A stretch of 64,000 bases of DNA from Thecaphora thlaspeos (GCA_900291925.1 UWYS01000001.1:620001-684000); one strand, 5' to 3'. Shown: positions 23,101 to 35,292, numbered from the stretch's first letter. The notes: a model not told the origin generated them from the letters alone. Numbers and translations: made by a program.

Positions 23101-24483
23101 GGGTGGAATTGGAGATGTCGCAGTCGCGTTGCCGTGCCGCTGGCCGGGCGCCGGCACGCTATCGACGGCGACCGATGCGTCGAGGTAGCTGCTAAGGCCC
23201 AGAGGTCTCACGTTACGATTCTGGCTGGCGTTGGGCGACAGGGACATCCGCGTCAGCTCCTGCTCCGTCCTCTGACACCCGCCCGGCCCGCTGAGGGCGA
23301 CCACGGTGCCAGCGCGATGCCGGCCGGCGAGGGATGCCATCGGCTGCGGCGCGGGGCCGCTCGAGAAGGAGGCGCGCAGGGCCTTGTTCTGGGCAAACGT
23401 GACGAACGCGTTGGGATCGATGTTTTGCTCTATCGCATAGCTGCGAATAGCCTCCTCGTCGATCCCGAAGGACAGCGTCGATGGGGTCAGCGTGGAGAGT
23501 TTAGAGGTCGGCGAGACGGGGCCATCGAGCCCGCCCATGCTCGTCGCCCTCGGCCTGGCTCCGTCGCCCGCCGAAAGGCCATGTGCGGGGGCGAAGCCTG
23601 CAGAGAGGCTGTTGCCGCCATACTGGCCGCCGAGGCGGCCGCGTGGCGCCGAAGGGGGGCATGACGCCTGCGTTGTCGGGAGCCCGGCCTCGCTCGAGTC
23701 AATTTGCTCGTCGCGCTCAGAAACGTGCTCGAAGTTGAAGCCTGGTAAGAAGGTGCTGCTTCGCGCACGACCGCCCATTTCACCAATGCGCGGCCGCGTA
23801 ACCGACGACGCCAGCGTCGATGCCCTGTTGCGGAGATTGGCGCTGCCGGCAGCGGCTTCTTGCCGGCGCGGATGGCCGTCGGCCAAGCCGAGGTAGTCAA
23901 GCGTGCTCGACTCGTCAAAAGTGTCCCTGCTTGCATATTCGTCGTCGGGGCCGTCGAGGTGCGAGTCATGCTCGGCGCTGGCGGTGTTGTCTGCGGCCAT
24001 GGCGAGGCTGCTGAGGCCGGATCGCGAAGGGTGCCAGCTGGAGAATATCGAGGGGCCAAAGGCGTTCGCGAAGCCGTCGTCAGCGAGGGAGAGAGAGATG
24101 GGGCGGATGCGATTGCTGGTCTGAGGGCCGTCGACGAAGAGAGAGCTGTCGGTAAAGGCCACCGGCTGGTGCAAGGCGTGTCGGCTTTGAGGATATGGCG
24201 GGAGGCTCGAAAGGAGGCCGGAGTGCGAATTGAGATTTGTGCTGCTGGCCTCTGCCGCTGTAGAGATGGGCACCGTGGTCAGAGAGGGCGTGGTCGAAAG
24301 GTTGCCCCAGCTGGAGGGCAAGGTGCCCGCTCGGGCCCTCCCGCGGCTGGCTCGCGCGCTGTCAAAGGCTATCAAGGCGCCGACATCTCGGTTGTCTGGT
24401 ATTTGAACGCGGCCCATCTGCGCAGGTGGTAGGATCCCCTCGTCGGCTTGAATCTGGCGAGCCCTATTTTTCGGCGCAAGCAT
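20167..24483 (-). CDS. RRM + Pumilio (PUF) RNA-binding protein, Jsn1/Puf1-Puf2 type
   Basis: Post-transcriptional regulator expected to bind mRNA 3' UTRs. One exon, 1,438 residues from the ATG at 24483; the open frame extends 8 codons further without another ATG. Order: disordered N-terminus with NRIRPISLSL and a Ser/Pro-rich region; RRM1 about 474-550 (RCLYIGQLS, RNP1-like ECGFINFVD); RRM2 about 604-680 (RALWIGSIP, KNCGFINFE); PUF array about 853-1185 with repeats such as FIGNTLVQKFFDKC, NGTWAAQKIID and YGNYVVQKVI. Several C-terminal repeats have degenerate RNA-contact triplets, as in yeast Jsn1/Puf2. The tail contains a proline run, TGALPSAMSPISYG and a final HQHHHHHHQ tract. The RRM-PUF combination is the diagnostic feature. 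An overlapping upstream ORF precedes the start. Confidence 0.93.
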   Translation of the reverse strand: MLAPKNRARQIQADEGILPPAQMGRVQIPDNRDVGALIAFDSARASRGRARAGTLPSSWGNLSTTPSLTTVPISTAAEASSTNLNSHSGLLSSLPPYPQSRHALHQPVAFTDSSLFVDGPQTSNRIRPISLSLADDGFANAFGPSIFSSWHPSRSGLSSLAMAADNTASAEHDSHLDGPDDEYASRDTFDESSTLDYLGLADGHPRRQEAAAGSANLRNRASTLASSVTRPRIGEMGGRARSSTFLPGFNFEHVSERDEQIDSSEAGLPTTQASCPPSAPRGRLGGQYGGNSLSAGFAPAHGLSAGDGARPRATSMGGLDGPVSPTSKLSTLTPSTLSFGIDEEAIRSYAIEQNIDPNAFVTFAQNKALRASFSSGPAPQPMASLAGRHRAGTVVALSGPGGCQRTEQELTRMSLSPNASQNRNVRPLGLSSYLDASVAVDSVPAPGQRHGNATATSPIPPGTPSNGQVGHPPSRCLYIGQLSSSATGQELMQAFAPYGAIDTLRLLPEKECGFINFVDMQDAIGAKDDIMTRLGGKIGLKTTSADGAIRIGFGKVDAIPQGSQQTLAANAGGAMSRGVPSPRLDHPAGDGLFGPPAESGNEQSTRALWIGSIPAATQLTALLDIFTPFGPVESVRVLASKNCGFINFERVDDAVRARKALHGRDVLGAKVGGVRIGFAKAPSKGQDGNGYPGEASSPDFHAAVEALANLQGGSAVPVEKQLANGNIEDYRSNLVLDLLEKQRTLQAGSPAPGPVTVLAQAPVTANATATAQASLHKSASNPIVGRFGSFPTHSSSNSIVPSSDKGGVPLPAEMKPQPTITDWQLIIRHLDEHDPEVSEHVESVSKCRELATYYSKIPPVAENSNSRKFDTTKLRELRKSIEANSCTQGDIDQIARDHLPDIVDLSSDFIGNTLVQKFFDKCSDALKVSMLESIAPHLAKIGVHKNGTWAAQKIIDCATTDEQRAIIAVHLRPFVPPLLTDQYGNYVVQKVIPFGSPHADFIFDAMIDRCWEVAQGRFGARSMRAVLESSQASKLQRKRVAAAIVLHSVPLATSQNGALLVTWLLDSASLPGRFRLLVPRFTPHLVHLCTHKLASLTLLRIITQSVDPEASRQVLLALLDPSQPQILEDVVTHQLHGSQFVFRLLTSNALDVQMQSICAGRVSELLIQHRLLDAPPYRPLVENLGLAAAPPPPPPVAGKFAPTGALPSAMSPISYGAMPPLPRSNSQLTADGGAAAGAGALYQPDGMRELNQAMAQALLQGSFHHQPQLGSRGSRTASQGAKPTRPPLYTGMTDCGVADFVERNGGTDGRRSQSFQSNAVLRSPTSDAFNPWAQASSVGSPESGPIPAPHRMAAHGNGGDAHSFYSDGGGGGGDSGNGNDASSSVKAGNAHRQQGDRLVSGPATYGHLLDRSTSAYAAYPVYQHHHHHHQAYDAARPY

Positions 24484-24524
24484 TGCACCGGGGACAAAGA
24501 GCAACACAGAAGGCTTCGATACAT
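24372..24524 (-). promoter_or_regulatory. Overlapping upstream ORF before the PUF start codon
   Basis: An ATG at 24524 opens a 50-codon reading (start MYRSLLCCSLSPVQ) in another frame that ends at 24372, inside the PUF coding region. If both are on one transcript it would reduce initiation at 24483. A 5' intron that removes it is possible, so the call is tentative. Confidence 0.4.
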
Positions 24525-25607
24525 GGTAAGTCCCTTGTCCTCCCGCTTTCTCTTTGTGCCACTAGCCCGACTCTAGATCTGTTGCTTACCGCCGGGAGAG
24601 AATGAGGGGAGTCGATCTCGGGAAAGTGCCTGACCCCTGTGCGCCATCAGGCGAAAGCAGCGTTGACGGCAAGTAGCCTGGTGGGGGCAGAGGTGACAAA
24701 GGATCAAGGCGCAGGATAAGAATAAAGCCCACGTCGGAAGCCAGAGGGACTGCGCAGGCGCAACCTAGCTTGGCAACAGCCGCTGGTGCGCGAAAATTGA
24801 GCGCCCACGCCGCCCTGCCCTACACACTAGAGTGTACGTCAGAGTTGCTCACCTTCATCCTGACCTTGACCGCTCATGGCTTGCTGGTGGCGTGCTGTTC
24901 GACGCCCGCCTAGCGTCCGCTCGTCGTCTCGGGGGGGCGGTCCGGTCTGCTTGAGGGGCAGGGAGTGGCCAGACGTCTGTCGGAGGCTTTTCGGATAGAC
25001 CGCGGTGCCACTGGTCTGTCGCTGAGCGGCAGCTTTCCGCTTGTCCTCCCCGATTCTGCCTTGTCGCTGCACTGCCTACTACACTCTTCTCCCGGCTTCT
25101 CTCGTGACAGATCAGGTGCGGAGAGACGCTGGCCGATCCGAACAATGCATAGTCTGCACGGCGTTTGTTTCTGGAAAAAAGGTCGCCGGTGAGGCAGTGC
25201 GTGGTGCGAGGCAGGTGGGGCGGTCAGGTCGAGCGTAGCACCGGAGCAGGAGGGCGGTCAGCAAGATGCTGTGGAGAGCTGGCGGTGAGCACGGTCCTGC
25301 TGCGAGCTAGCGACGCGGCTAAGTTGTGGCTTTTCTAGACTTCAGAGGTACGTGCTGGCGGCGACGATGGCGCTGCGGTATATCGGATGCGGGTGTTAGC
25401 GTCACTAGCGATGTCAGTTATGGTTTAGCCTTCGGAGGTGCGAAACCTTGATCTTGGTGGTGTGCGAAGCAAGTGCGCCGATCGACTTGCTGGCGGAGAG
25501 GGAGGCTAAAGGGCAGGGACGCTGCGTCTCAGGGGCTGCGAGTGTTGGCGGAAGGCTGTGATGGGAGCCGCCTAGCGTTGGCTACAAGTAGCAGGGCGAT
25601 TAGCAAG

Positions 25608-25630
25608 CGGCGGCGGCGGCGGCGGCGGCG
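25608..25630. repeat. (CGG)n microsatellite
   Basis: Seven and a half uninterrupted CGG units. Confidence 0.95.
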
Positions 25631-25772
25631 ATGATGGAAGGTGGCTGTGGTGGTGGTGCTGATGGTGCTGATGGTGCTAGTCGATGGCTTCGTTGGTAGT
25701 TGGAGCGTGAAGGAGTTCGTAGAGAAGAGCCGAGTCAAGGCCTTCCCGCTTACCAAGGAGGCCCGGCCGGCC

Positions 25773-25788
25773 GGGGGGGGGGGGGGGG
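25773..25788. repeat. Poly-G tract
   Basis: Sixteen consecutive G after GGCCGGCC; length may be unreliable in the assembly. Confidence 0.9.
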
Positions 25789-26070
25789 ACGTGGACGTCA
25801 TGTGTGGACGGGATTTTTTTCTTTCTTTCCTTTCTCTCGAGAGCCAAGAAGAGAGCTCATCCAAGAAGCGCAAGGCAAGGGTAAGGGCAAAGGGGCTCGA
25901 CCACGAGCTCAAACGCCCGCACGCCTTCTGCCCCTCTCCCTCTGTCTTCTCGTACAGAGCTAGTACACTGTAGCCGGCTGGACGGACGCGTGTCACGAGG
26001 AGCGAGCAGATCCAACCGAAATGCAGTAGTCAGGGGGGCCAAGGAAAATGAAGGCAGGGCGAGGAGGGTG

Positions 26071-26109
26071 ACGACGACAACGACGACAACGACGACAACG
26101 ACCACGACG
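26071..26109. repeat. ACGACGACA-type short tandem repeat
   Basis: Three 9-bp ACGACGACA-type units followed by an imperfect copy. Confidence 0.9.
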
Positions 26110-28271
26110 CCCGCCCGAGCCGAGCGCCAGGCACCGAACACAAGGCGGCAGGCGCTCGTGGAAATCGTGGAGGTGGCAAGCACCAGCCAACGTACGGGTA
26201 ACGCCGCTGCAAAAATTGAATAAACCGGCCCGCGACGCCTCGTCTCTGGTAGACGCCGGCGAACCGGCAGGAGGCCTTGACTTCTCGCGCCGCTAGCGCT
26301 GCCGGCGCCGCAGACGCCCTCTTCCGCCCCTGCTTTCATCTGGCGCCCTCTTGACCACGCCGCTCGCCGCCCCGACGACGCCGCTGCCCATCACAAGCAA
26401 GGAGGGCCAAGGTGCGGCGGCGCAGCACGCTACTGTAGCCTCCGGATCGAGTGGAGCAGGTGAGAGCGGATCAGGGCGGCACCGGTTCCATCAGGGAACA
26501 CCAGTTTCAGAAAGTGCAGGATCATGCTATCGACGATCGTTCCTCCCAGCTCTCATCGTTTTCTTGAGCAGGGACGCTGGGAAGGAAAGACGGTCGGACG
26601 ATCGATGATGAGGAGGCAGGTACGTAGGTCAGGTAGTCGGGGCCAGGCGCGCTCTGTGCTCGCATGGACTCAGCCGGCGCCGAGGCATCCGACCCGGTTG
26701 GTAGTGCGCTCGTCGCCGCGCTCCTGGGAGTTACCCCGTCTGGTCGTGAGAGAGTCTAGGTGCTTGCTCAGGTGCGCATCGATGCGTAAGGTGTGAGGCA
26801 GCAGCACCGAGCGTCATCACACATCCAAGATTCTCACACGACCCTACATCGACGGGCCACTCGACCTGCGACGCGGGTGGCGGCGAAGAGAAGAGGTACT
26901 GTAAAGGCAGCGGTCTCCGTGACCATCTCTCTTCTTCAACTCCTCTGCCATCCCCGGATCCAAGCGCAATCTTTGGGTCGAAGAACTCTCTGCATGCTTT
27001 CCCTGCCACCCTCTCGCCTCGTCTCGCAATTGGAGCAGCCGGCTCGACGGCGCCGTGGATGCAGGCGCCCTTCCAGAGGCGAGGTCGCCGAGAAGACCGA
27101 GAGCGCGGCCTACAGTGGCGACGATCGCAGGCTCTACCACTCCGCGCTTGAAGCGGTGGAGTGTCACTCTGGCAGCCATCGGACCCAGGACGCCGGATCA
27201 CGAGTGATCTCTCACTACACGGCAGAGCGCAGACGATCGTTGCACTCTGCTACGCCCCAAGCTGCCCCAAGTTGCCTCTGCCTGAAACTCGCCCCGAGGT
27301 GAGCCGCGCGCCGAGCCTTCGTCGGCGGCAGTGAGTGCGCGATCACATTGGAGGCATTGAGGCCAGAGAGGCCGAAGGTCGAGCTTCGCTGAACGGAAGA
27401 TGCGGCAACGACGGTGTCAAGGGCGTTCCAGCGACAGCTCGGCGGACCCTCTCGCCCGCACGAGGGCAAAACACCGTGGTCTTCGTCTTCTCCATCATTC
27501 CGCTGACGCCGCTAATGATGGCCTCCAGCAAGGCGCTGACGGCCGTGCGTGTCTATATGGATCCCACCGCTAGCGGCCTCTTCAAGACTGCACGCACAGC
27601 ACCGACGTCGAGAAAGAACGGGACTCTGTCCCGCCTTCAGTCACGCTTTCCTCTCGCTGCTATCATTCACTACGGGATTAAAGCACATGAGGTTCATCTC
27701 GTCAGTAGCACGCCGTAATACGGGGCAAGCGTGCAGGAGTCCATTGTGAGGCCTCCCACTCTCTATTACAGCTCTCCGTCATCACCTCCTGTGCGGGAGG
27801 TTGCGGGCCGGCGGATGAAGGTGGGTTGGACCACACTCTGATCACACGGGAGAGGTGACGACCGGTGAATTGGCCGATGCTGTTGCTCGTAGCACACACT
27901 CTGACCGAGCGCCACTCAGCTCATAATACAAGGGCAGGACGAGAAGGAGCCAAGTTCGTCTGGCCTCCTTCCTATCCTTTCTCTGCTGCTTGCAACGTCT
28001 TCCGCTCTGTTCTTGCCGGTACTGCCTACACTGTCCAGCACCGAGAGCCCCTTCCCACATCACGATATCTGTCACGACCACCTTGACGAAGCCTACGAAC
28101 CGCTACGAACTATCCCCACGCGACGTGCGCACCGCTCGCCCCCTCACGCCGCCTAACACTAACGACTTTGAGGATCCTGCTCTGCATCACGGCTCGCACA
28201 GCGTAGCATCGCCTCTCCTGTTTGCACCGCTAGAAACGGCACACGGAACGCAGCAGTAGCACGTAAGGTTT

Positions 28272-31200
28272 ATGCAAGTCCCCGCAGCGGTGCTTGATTG
28301 GACTACCGAGATGGACTGGCCTCCTCAATCTCCTCGAACGATGCCCTCCGAGTCGTCGCCAGACTCGACGACAGCCAACAGCCTGACGCCTCCTACTTCG
28401 GCCGGCTCAGGTCGGCCATCGCGCGAGGCCAGCGAGCCGACAGAGGTCTTTCTGAATGGGAAGCGGATTTCCGGACCCGTCTTTCTCAACGGTACCACCA
28501 CTTCTGGCGTCAGCAGGCCTCGTCGCCAACACACCGGCGGCGCCGCTGCTGCGGACGTACCACCGACGATCGCTGAGGCGGTCACCGGTCCGGGCGCGGC
28601 TCAAGTCGTAAACATCCGAAGCGATGGCGAACCGCGCTCACGGGCCCCACAGCAGCAGCTCCTGGAAGCACCGCCATACCACGTCGGTACACCGCGACGC
28701 TCCGGCGGGAGGCACTGGCCCGAGTCTGAGCAGGATTTGCAGCTCAGAAGCAAGTTTAGCATGTCGCCGGCCGGCAAGGGCAAGTCACGGGTCAGAGACC
28801 GGAGGATCGGCCCCTCGAGTCCCAAGCGGCACGAGGACGTCGGCATTGCGCCGAAGCGCAGCTTCTCGTCTTTCGGCTTTGCCTGGGGCGCTCGAGCCCG
28901 GAGGGAGAAGCTCCTGCAGAAGCTCGACCTCGACCCTCCGACCGGCGCAACGCTCTCGGTGGACCCGGGACGACACCGGGCCACCGACCTCGACGGTCAA
29001 TCGCTCAAGTCTCACAGCGGCGCATCGGCCCTTCGAAGGTTCCTGTAAGTTGCACCCTGCCTTTTTTAGCTGATGTCAGGCTCTCCGAACACGGAGACGG
29101 CTGACCCTCCTATGGTGCCCCATCTCCTAAGCAGAACGCCTTCGAGGATGCGGATGAGGTCCGCCAAGTTCGACGCGGCGTTCGACGGCGGCGGCCTTGC
29201 TCGCGGGCCGCCAGCCCCATCGTCTCCACGGTCCAGCCTCGCTGGACGTCCTGGAGTGCGAGCGGGCGCCCCGTCCACCTGGTCGGGCATGCCAAACATG
29301 GCCGGACCTCGGCCGGACGACGCTACCGCAGGCTTGATCGCGCGCGCGACGGCTATGAAGAAGATCGGTCCAGAGGTTAACCCCACGGATTGGCGGGCCA
29401 AGCTCCGCAGACGTACAGAGTCGAGACCGCCCGTCGAAACGTTGGGAGACCGCAAAGGGAAAGCCCCGACGGCGGCGGCCGAGAGCAGAACCTCGTCGCC
29501 CGTCAGCTTCAAGGGTCAAGCGGCTGTTCCGCCCTCGCCGTATCGACAGCGGGGAGCCGCAACGTCGTATAGCAGGTCGCGCCCCAAGCAATCGACAGCT
29601 CAGCGAGCTCGAAAACAGATGTCGCCGACTCCCATCATCTCTCTCGACCCTCCGCGCGAAGCCTCAATCGAGCTACTTGACCAGCCGACCCGGACCCTAC
29701 TCAGCGGCGACACGCAAGCCCGGCTGCTGGAGAGGGCCGTACAGCTGTGTCTAGAGAACCCCGGCGCGGCTCATGGATCTGGTCAGTGCAGCTCGGCGGA
29801 CGGGCTGTTCACGAAGCTTGCGGCGCCCGTATCGGAAGCCATCGGCCGCCGTCAGGAAAGAGGAGCAAGCCCGCCTGCTCATACTTTCATGCCGCTGGCG
29901 AAGGCATCTCAACGCGATGATCGCCGTGACAGGCCGGATGTCGAGCTCCTTCGAGAGAAAAGCAGAGGGCCCGTCCGCGCCCCCCGCTCCTCGGCCATCA
30001 TCGATGCTCCGCCGCCCACACTTAGCAGATCGTTCAGAACCAAGCTGAAGGAGCTCCGCTTGCTGTCCAGGCCGTTGTACGGGCCTGCTGTGTTGCCCTC
30101 GGCCCGTTCACATGCCACCGCCAGCAACACGCCGACTGCCTTGAAGGCAAAGGAAGCGGCGAGCACCGACGATAACGCGAAGTGGTGGACTTCGCTAACG
30201 GTCAAGAACAGGAAGAGCGTCGGCGACCTCCGGGTCACTTCTCATCCGCGAGGAGCCGGCATCGAGGATGAGGTTGAAATGAAGGGAGACTTTGCTCCGG
30301 ACTCGTTGCCGAGCTCGGACAGTAAGTCGCAACGTCGGGGCGGACGAAGGCTGGTGCGAGGGAGACGAAGCGAGGACTTGCTGGCGCGGACATCTCCTAA
30401 GCTCGCCACCGAGAACATCGCCGCCCAAAGGAGCAAGAGCATAGACCTCAGTGAGTCTGGTCGGCTGTTCCAGTTTCACAAGGGAGAAGAATAGACCAGC
30501 TCACGCTCGTCTGCCCATTCTCCTCTCTTCCCTTCAGTCCGAAGCTCGGAGACGTCCAAGGTGGTCCCCATCCGTCCGTTTGGGGGGGTCAAAAAGCGTC
30601 CGCCCATACCGCACCTTTGCGTACATGAGGCCACCCCGTCCCGCGAAACGCACGAATGCTCGGCGTCAATTCCGTCGCCGGCCATCATCAAGACCCCATC
30701 GCCAGCGTCACAGAGGAGCAAAGCGAGATTCATGAACGCGAGAAGGCATCCCTGGCTTCGTCAGCTCGTGCTCCAACCAGCCCCTGCTGCTCTGCCGCCC
30801 AGACACAAACACACGCTGAGCTCGACAGGCTCCACCTCGTCCTACCAGACCATCGATGAGGAGGAGGTGCAGGAGGAGGCGGGAGGAGAAGGCATCCTAA
30901 GGGCCCATCAGTTCGCTACACCGCCCACCCAGACAAAGCGATCGCCGCGTAGAAGTGCGAAGCTGCCGCCGCCATCGACCTTTTCGAGGCCTCCGCACAA
31001 CAAGTCGCTGCCCATCCCTCCCCGGCCCACGCGAAGCAGGGCGAGCACGATCAGCTCCCAGGACGCCTCTCCGTCGGAACCTTCGGGAGGCAAAATTGTC
31101 GGTGTCGGTGGGCGCTTCGGCCACGCACACGGCACTGAAGACGTCCGTTCTTCGAGCTACAGCGTCGCGACGGTCGCCACGTCGATACTGTACCAGGACC

Positions 31201-32699
31201 AGCCCCAACTAGCGCCCTTACAGCCGCAGACGCCACGAAAGGGCAAGGCAGCCGCACGAGACTCCAATGTGACGAGCAGCGGCAGCGGCGGCGGCTCGAG
31301 CGCTCGCGCTTCGCCGTACCGTTCTGCCGCCCGAGCCGTTGCGCGGAACTCGCCACGAACGTCGCGTCCGAGGCGAGGCCCGGTCCTCGCTCGACCCCCG
31401 AGCGCAGCGCTTCCTCGGCCGCCTTTCGGTGCATCTGATCTAGGCAGGTACCGCGGCATCTCAAACCATGGTGTATCTCCCAGGAAGTTGATCGGTCGCG
31501 TCCAGGGGAACCGCCTCGCTCACAACGTGGCGTCCTGGACAGAGCTTCCCGACCGATCGAAGCAGCAGGGGCAGGAGGTTGATAAGGCGACCGCGACCGG
31601 CATAGGCAAGACTGACGAAGCCACCGAGACTCTATCGCAGCTCGTTGAAAGCTTCGATGAGAGCCTAACGCCCTTGACAATGACGCCGAGCTCCATGGCC
31701 GGCAGCCCGATGCGAACGATCGGCTCGTACCGTCGGCAGAGATGGACGTCGATGGATTGCAACAGCATCTCGGATCAGGCGTTTGACTCTATTCGCGAGG
31801 TCGAGGGCGGTGGCGGAGGAGGACGAAGCGTCTGGCAGCGCTCAAGGTTCAATAGCGGCGCCAGGTCTAGCATCGCGCTCAGCACGGTGCTGAGCTACGC
31901 CTCGACCGAGGCCAACTCGAGCTTCGGAGACGGCGAAGAGCTTCAAGAGCTGATCGAAGGGATCATGGCGGGCGGCGATGCCGGCCCCGATGCGGTCGCG
32001 GGCGGCGTCGCTCAGCGTGCGCCGCCATCGCCTCAGAGATCGCCTTCGCTTCCGACAACGCTGTGTTGGCCCGAGGCGACCAGTGGAGGGACCAGACACG
32101 ATGAGGACGAATCGCGCGAGACCTCGCCGGGCAAGCACCGTCGAAGTAAGACGGACTCGAGCGTACCGAGCCACGTACAGAGCCCCTCGGCAAAGCCGCA
32201 TCGCAAACAGGAGGTATCAGATTTCACCACATCCGTCCCTAAGCCAGCTCTCGAGGTGGCGAAAGGCGTATCGGACACGCGAAAAGCAACCCTCGAGGTA
32301 ACACCGCCGGCGACACAGGACGGGCCCATCTTCGACAGGCCCATGAGAAGTCTACGCGATCCATATCCCGCCTTTACGTTCAAGGATCTGCCGTCAAGAG
32401 GCCTGTTGGAGGCGTTTGGCCTGCCTCCTCGACCGCAGGACCCGCGCAGTCAGCGGCCGAACGCCGCCGAGACGGGCGCAGGAAGACCCCCGCCTCCCCG
32501 ATTCTTGCTCAACGATGAGCCTGTCTTCGTCGTCGACACGCCCGACGCCTCTCCACAGCTCGTCAGCGGCGGCGCCGGCGACAAGACGAGCTTCAGCTTC
32601 CCTCGACCGAAGACGCAGAGCGGTCGACCGTCCGCCGCCGGTGTCGATGGCGAAGATCCGTTTGACGGCTTCGATCGCATAGCGACCAATCGGTGGTGA
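28272..32699 (+). CDS. Large disordered protein of unknown function
   Basis: Not recognised. Three exons, 28272-29044, 29135-30450 and 30538-32699, join in frame to about 1,416 residues. Intron 1 is 90 nt (GTAAGT...TAAGCAG), intron 2 is 87 nt (GTGAGT...CCCTTCAG); the three open stretches share one frame and the splices remove every stop. ATG at 28272 is the first in frame; a second at 28311 is possible. The protein is basic, rich in Ser, Pro, Arg and Ala, with no transmembrane segment and no known catalytic motif. More ordered-looking patches are RSFRTKLKELRLLSRPLYG (exon 2) and YPAFTFKDLPSRGLLEAFGL (near the C-terminus), which may be short binding motifs. Many SP/TP sites suggest proline-directed phosphorylation. 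It is probably a lineage-restricted regulatory or scaffold protein. Confidence 0.78.
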
Positions 32700-35292
32700 G
32701 ATACAGTCGTCTCAGGACGAGCTAGAATCAATGTATATCGCTAGTCGCTTCGCAAGTCAACGTGAATACGAGTAATGTGCCGATGATGTTCAAGCGAGGG
32801 CGTCAAGTCGAGCTGAAGTGTATCAACGCCCAAGTCATGTGCAGGCCGAAAAAGCCTTGTTGCGCCGACGGGCTTGCCGCCAGTCGGTCGTTTTCGGGTC
32901 CGGGGTCGGTCGGTCCGCCTCACGATCATGACGTACAGCCCAGGCGACCCGGACACGAGCCCCTCCCTTTGCCCTTCGCAATTCCAGCTTGAAAAGGATA
33001 TACATGTACAGTATGAACATACGGTCGGGCGCGGAGGATGAAGCTCTTGGTCCAGATGCAGGGGTAGCCAGCGGCCATGCTTTCTCCGCTGCTGGCGAGG
33101 CATGGCAAGCTTGCTGGTCGAGATCCGCTGTCGCCCCCATGCGAGGGGGTTGGGTGGGGAAGGAACTCGGCCGTCGTGAGCAGATGGGGGGAAGCAAGCA
33201 ACGGACGGAATGTCCCAAAAAGGGTCGTCTGCGAGCCTCTCGTCGAGCAGCTAGAAAGCTCCTTTAATGCTGAATGAAAGTTGTCACGGGCCATCGCATC
33301 GTTGTTGTGTCGTACGTCCGGCTTCGGCCTCCCTCCCGTCCGGGATTGGTTAGCTTGCTATTCCTGTACGTAGCATCTCACCGCGACTTGGCGAAATACC
33401 GCAAAGACGAAGATGCCTTGCCCCTGCAGCGTAGTGCAGAATACATTCACAGGCAGGTGTAGAGAGGCGGGCAGGGGATGTCGAGGGCCCCTGTCCCCGT
33501 CACGCTCCTTCTTCATTCTTGATTGATGCCTTCAGAAGACGTTGCAGCGAGATTAATGTCGAACAAAGCGAAGGAGTGAGTGCCGACCTTGTGATATCAC
33601 GGCGTGGCAGGAGTACGTCATGTCGCCTTTGTGCCGGTCGCCTGTGCGACGGTCCTATGTGGTGATGATGCTGAGGGTCCAGCCTAATTGGAATCGGCTC
33701 GTCCGACAACGGAGGGCGGCGGGCGGAGGCCAGGCAGGCAGGGCGGAGCGAGAGGGAGGCTTCCAGATCGAGAAGAAACCGAATCGAGCGGCGCCGCTTA
33801 GCTTGCCGGGGCCCAGCCTCACCTTTCCTCACCCCCTGGCTCGGTGGAACAGGCTGACGCGCGCGTTTCGCAGGCCAGGCTCAAACGGACGAAGGAACAC
33901 GAAGGCTCCACCATCGCCAGACCTCGACCAGGAGAGGATTCTGAGCAAGGTATTGATGCTGGCAGAGGGTCAATCTGGCCACCCATCCGCCGTCACAGCA
34001 CACCTACTGAGTTATCCCGTGATGGTCGAGCAGCAACCAAAAGATCCATTAAGTCATTCAGCAGCGACGCCTGGAAGACCGCCCTGCCGGTTGGAGGGGT
34101 GCGGAAGGGTTGAGAGAGCGGCGGAGCTCGGAGCGTTCAGGAAGGCGGGACGAGGCGAGGTGACCTTACGCGCAGCACCGGCTGATGTTGCTTGCGCAAC
34201 ACGAAGAAGGTGAGCGAGGCGGAAGCGGAGCGGCGGTCGCGGCCGATGCAAACAGGCGAGGAAGGCGAAGGAAAGTGCGTGAGTCTGCTGGCCGGTTGCG
34301 TCAACTTCTGTGACCATCCAAGGCCACGGGCCTGCTTGCCGTCCTCCTGTCGGCCTCGACACATGAGTGGCCGGCTGGCCCTGGACCTGCCTGCTGTGGG
34401 TTGGTTGTTGCATCAGACGGGCAGGCTGGGGGTTTTTTTTTTTTCTCTCGCTCCTCCCGCGTCTGAGGGCAGCGAGGCGGCAGGGCGAGGGATGAGGTAG
34501 GCAAGGGGACAGAGAGACGAGTTGGGGGCGAGTCGCCGGGGCTAAGCCCTCTCGATCCTTCCCAAATCCGCGCGGCGCAGCCAAGCCAAGCTCAGCCCAG
34601 CAGCCAGCAGTCCAACCCGGCCAAGCACCTGTGGTCCCGCCCTCTGCCGCCCCCCTTCTTCCACAGGCTCTCTCACCACCTAACGAACGACCTTGTCACC
34701 ATCACCATCATCAGCACCACGCCATTCTCCCACCCACGACCAGCTTCTCGCCTCATCATCGCTTCCGATTCCCTATTTACGACGATCATCTCGACCTCGC
34801 ATCTGCCTTCGCTCCACGCACCGCCACGTCTCCTCTCTCTCTCCGTCTCTCTCTCGACCCGGTTTCCGTTCGTTCAACCTGCCACTTGTTTCGCTGCTCT
34901 GAGAGAGCTACTCTCAGGCCCCACCTCTGCCCCATCATTCGCACCATTGCCACCGCCACAAGCCAGTAAACAAGGCCCGCAAGTCTCCTGGAGGCCTAGT
35001 CGCAGAGAGCATAGCATGGGTCAGTTGTCTCTTTGATCTGCTCCGATCTTTGGACTTTGGATCGCCCCCTTGTTAGGCTGCACCAACGATTTCTTCGCCG
35101 AGAGCCCAGAAGCTGCCGCTGCACCAGTTCCGCCCTCGCATTTCGCCAGGACATCGAGCCAACGTAAATAAGGGATCTCATCGTTCGACACCGCCTCGAG
35201 AACATCTCAGCAGCGTCTCGGTTCCTCTCGTCTCTGAGTCGACTGCGTCCGGAGACCTGGAGCATCTGAGGTCAGAAGGAGAAGCAGAGGCC
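32700..35292. other. Intergenic region
   Basis: 2.6 kb between two plus-strand genes. No supportable gene. A T9-10 tract lies at about 34434-34444, and CT-rich sequence at 34620-34970 resembles a promoter/5' UTR for the gene at 35293. Confidence 0.45.

Larger units (their letters stand above)
24525..28271. other. Long divergent intergenic region with microsatellites
   Basis: 3.7 kb between two divergently transcribed genes, without a supportable gene. It holds low-complexity tracts (separate entries) and several open readings of up to about 170 codons that lack family signatures or a good ATG. It is probably long 5' UTRs and promoters of the PUF gene and of the gene at 28272. Confidence 0.45.

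Noticed and set aside
25529..26339. Minus-strand open readings across the CGG, poly-G and GACGACAAC tracts
   Set aside because: The apparent proteins are translations of microsatellites (poly-Arg, poly-Val) and have no other support.
29045..29079. Very short 25- or 35-nt introns in the gene at 28272
   Set aside because: Neither length restores the frame. The same GTAAGT donor with the acceptor at 29133-29134 gives a normal 90-nt intron in frame.
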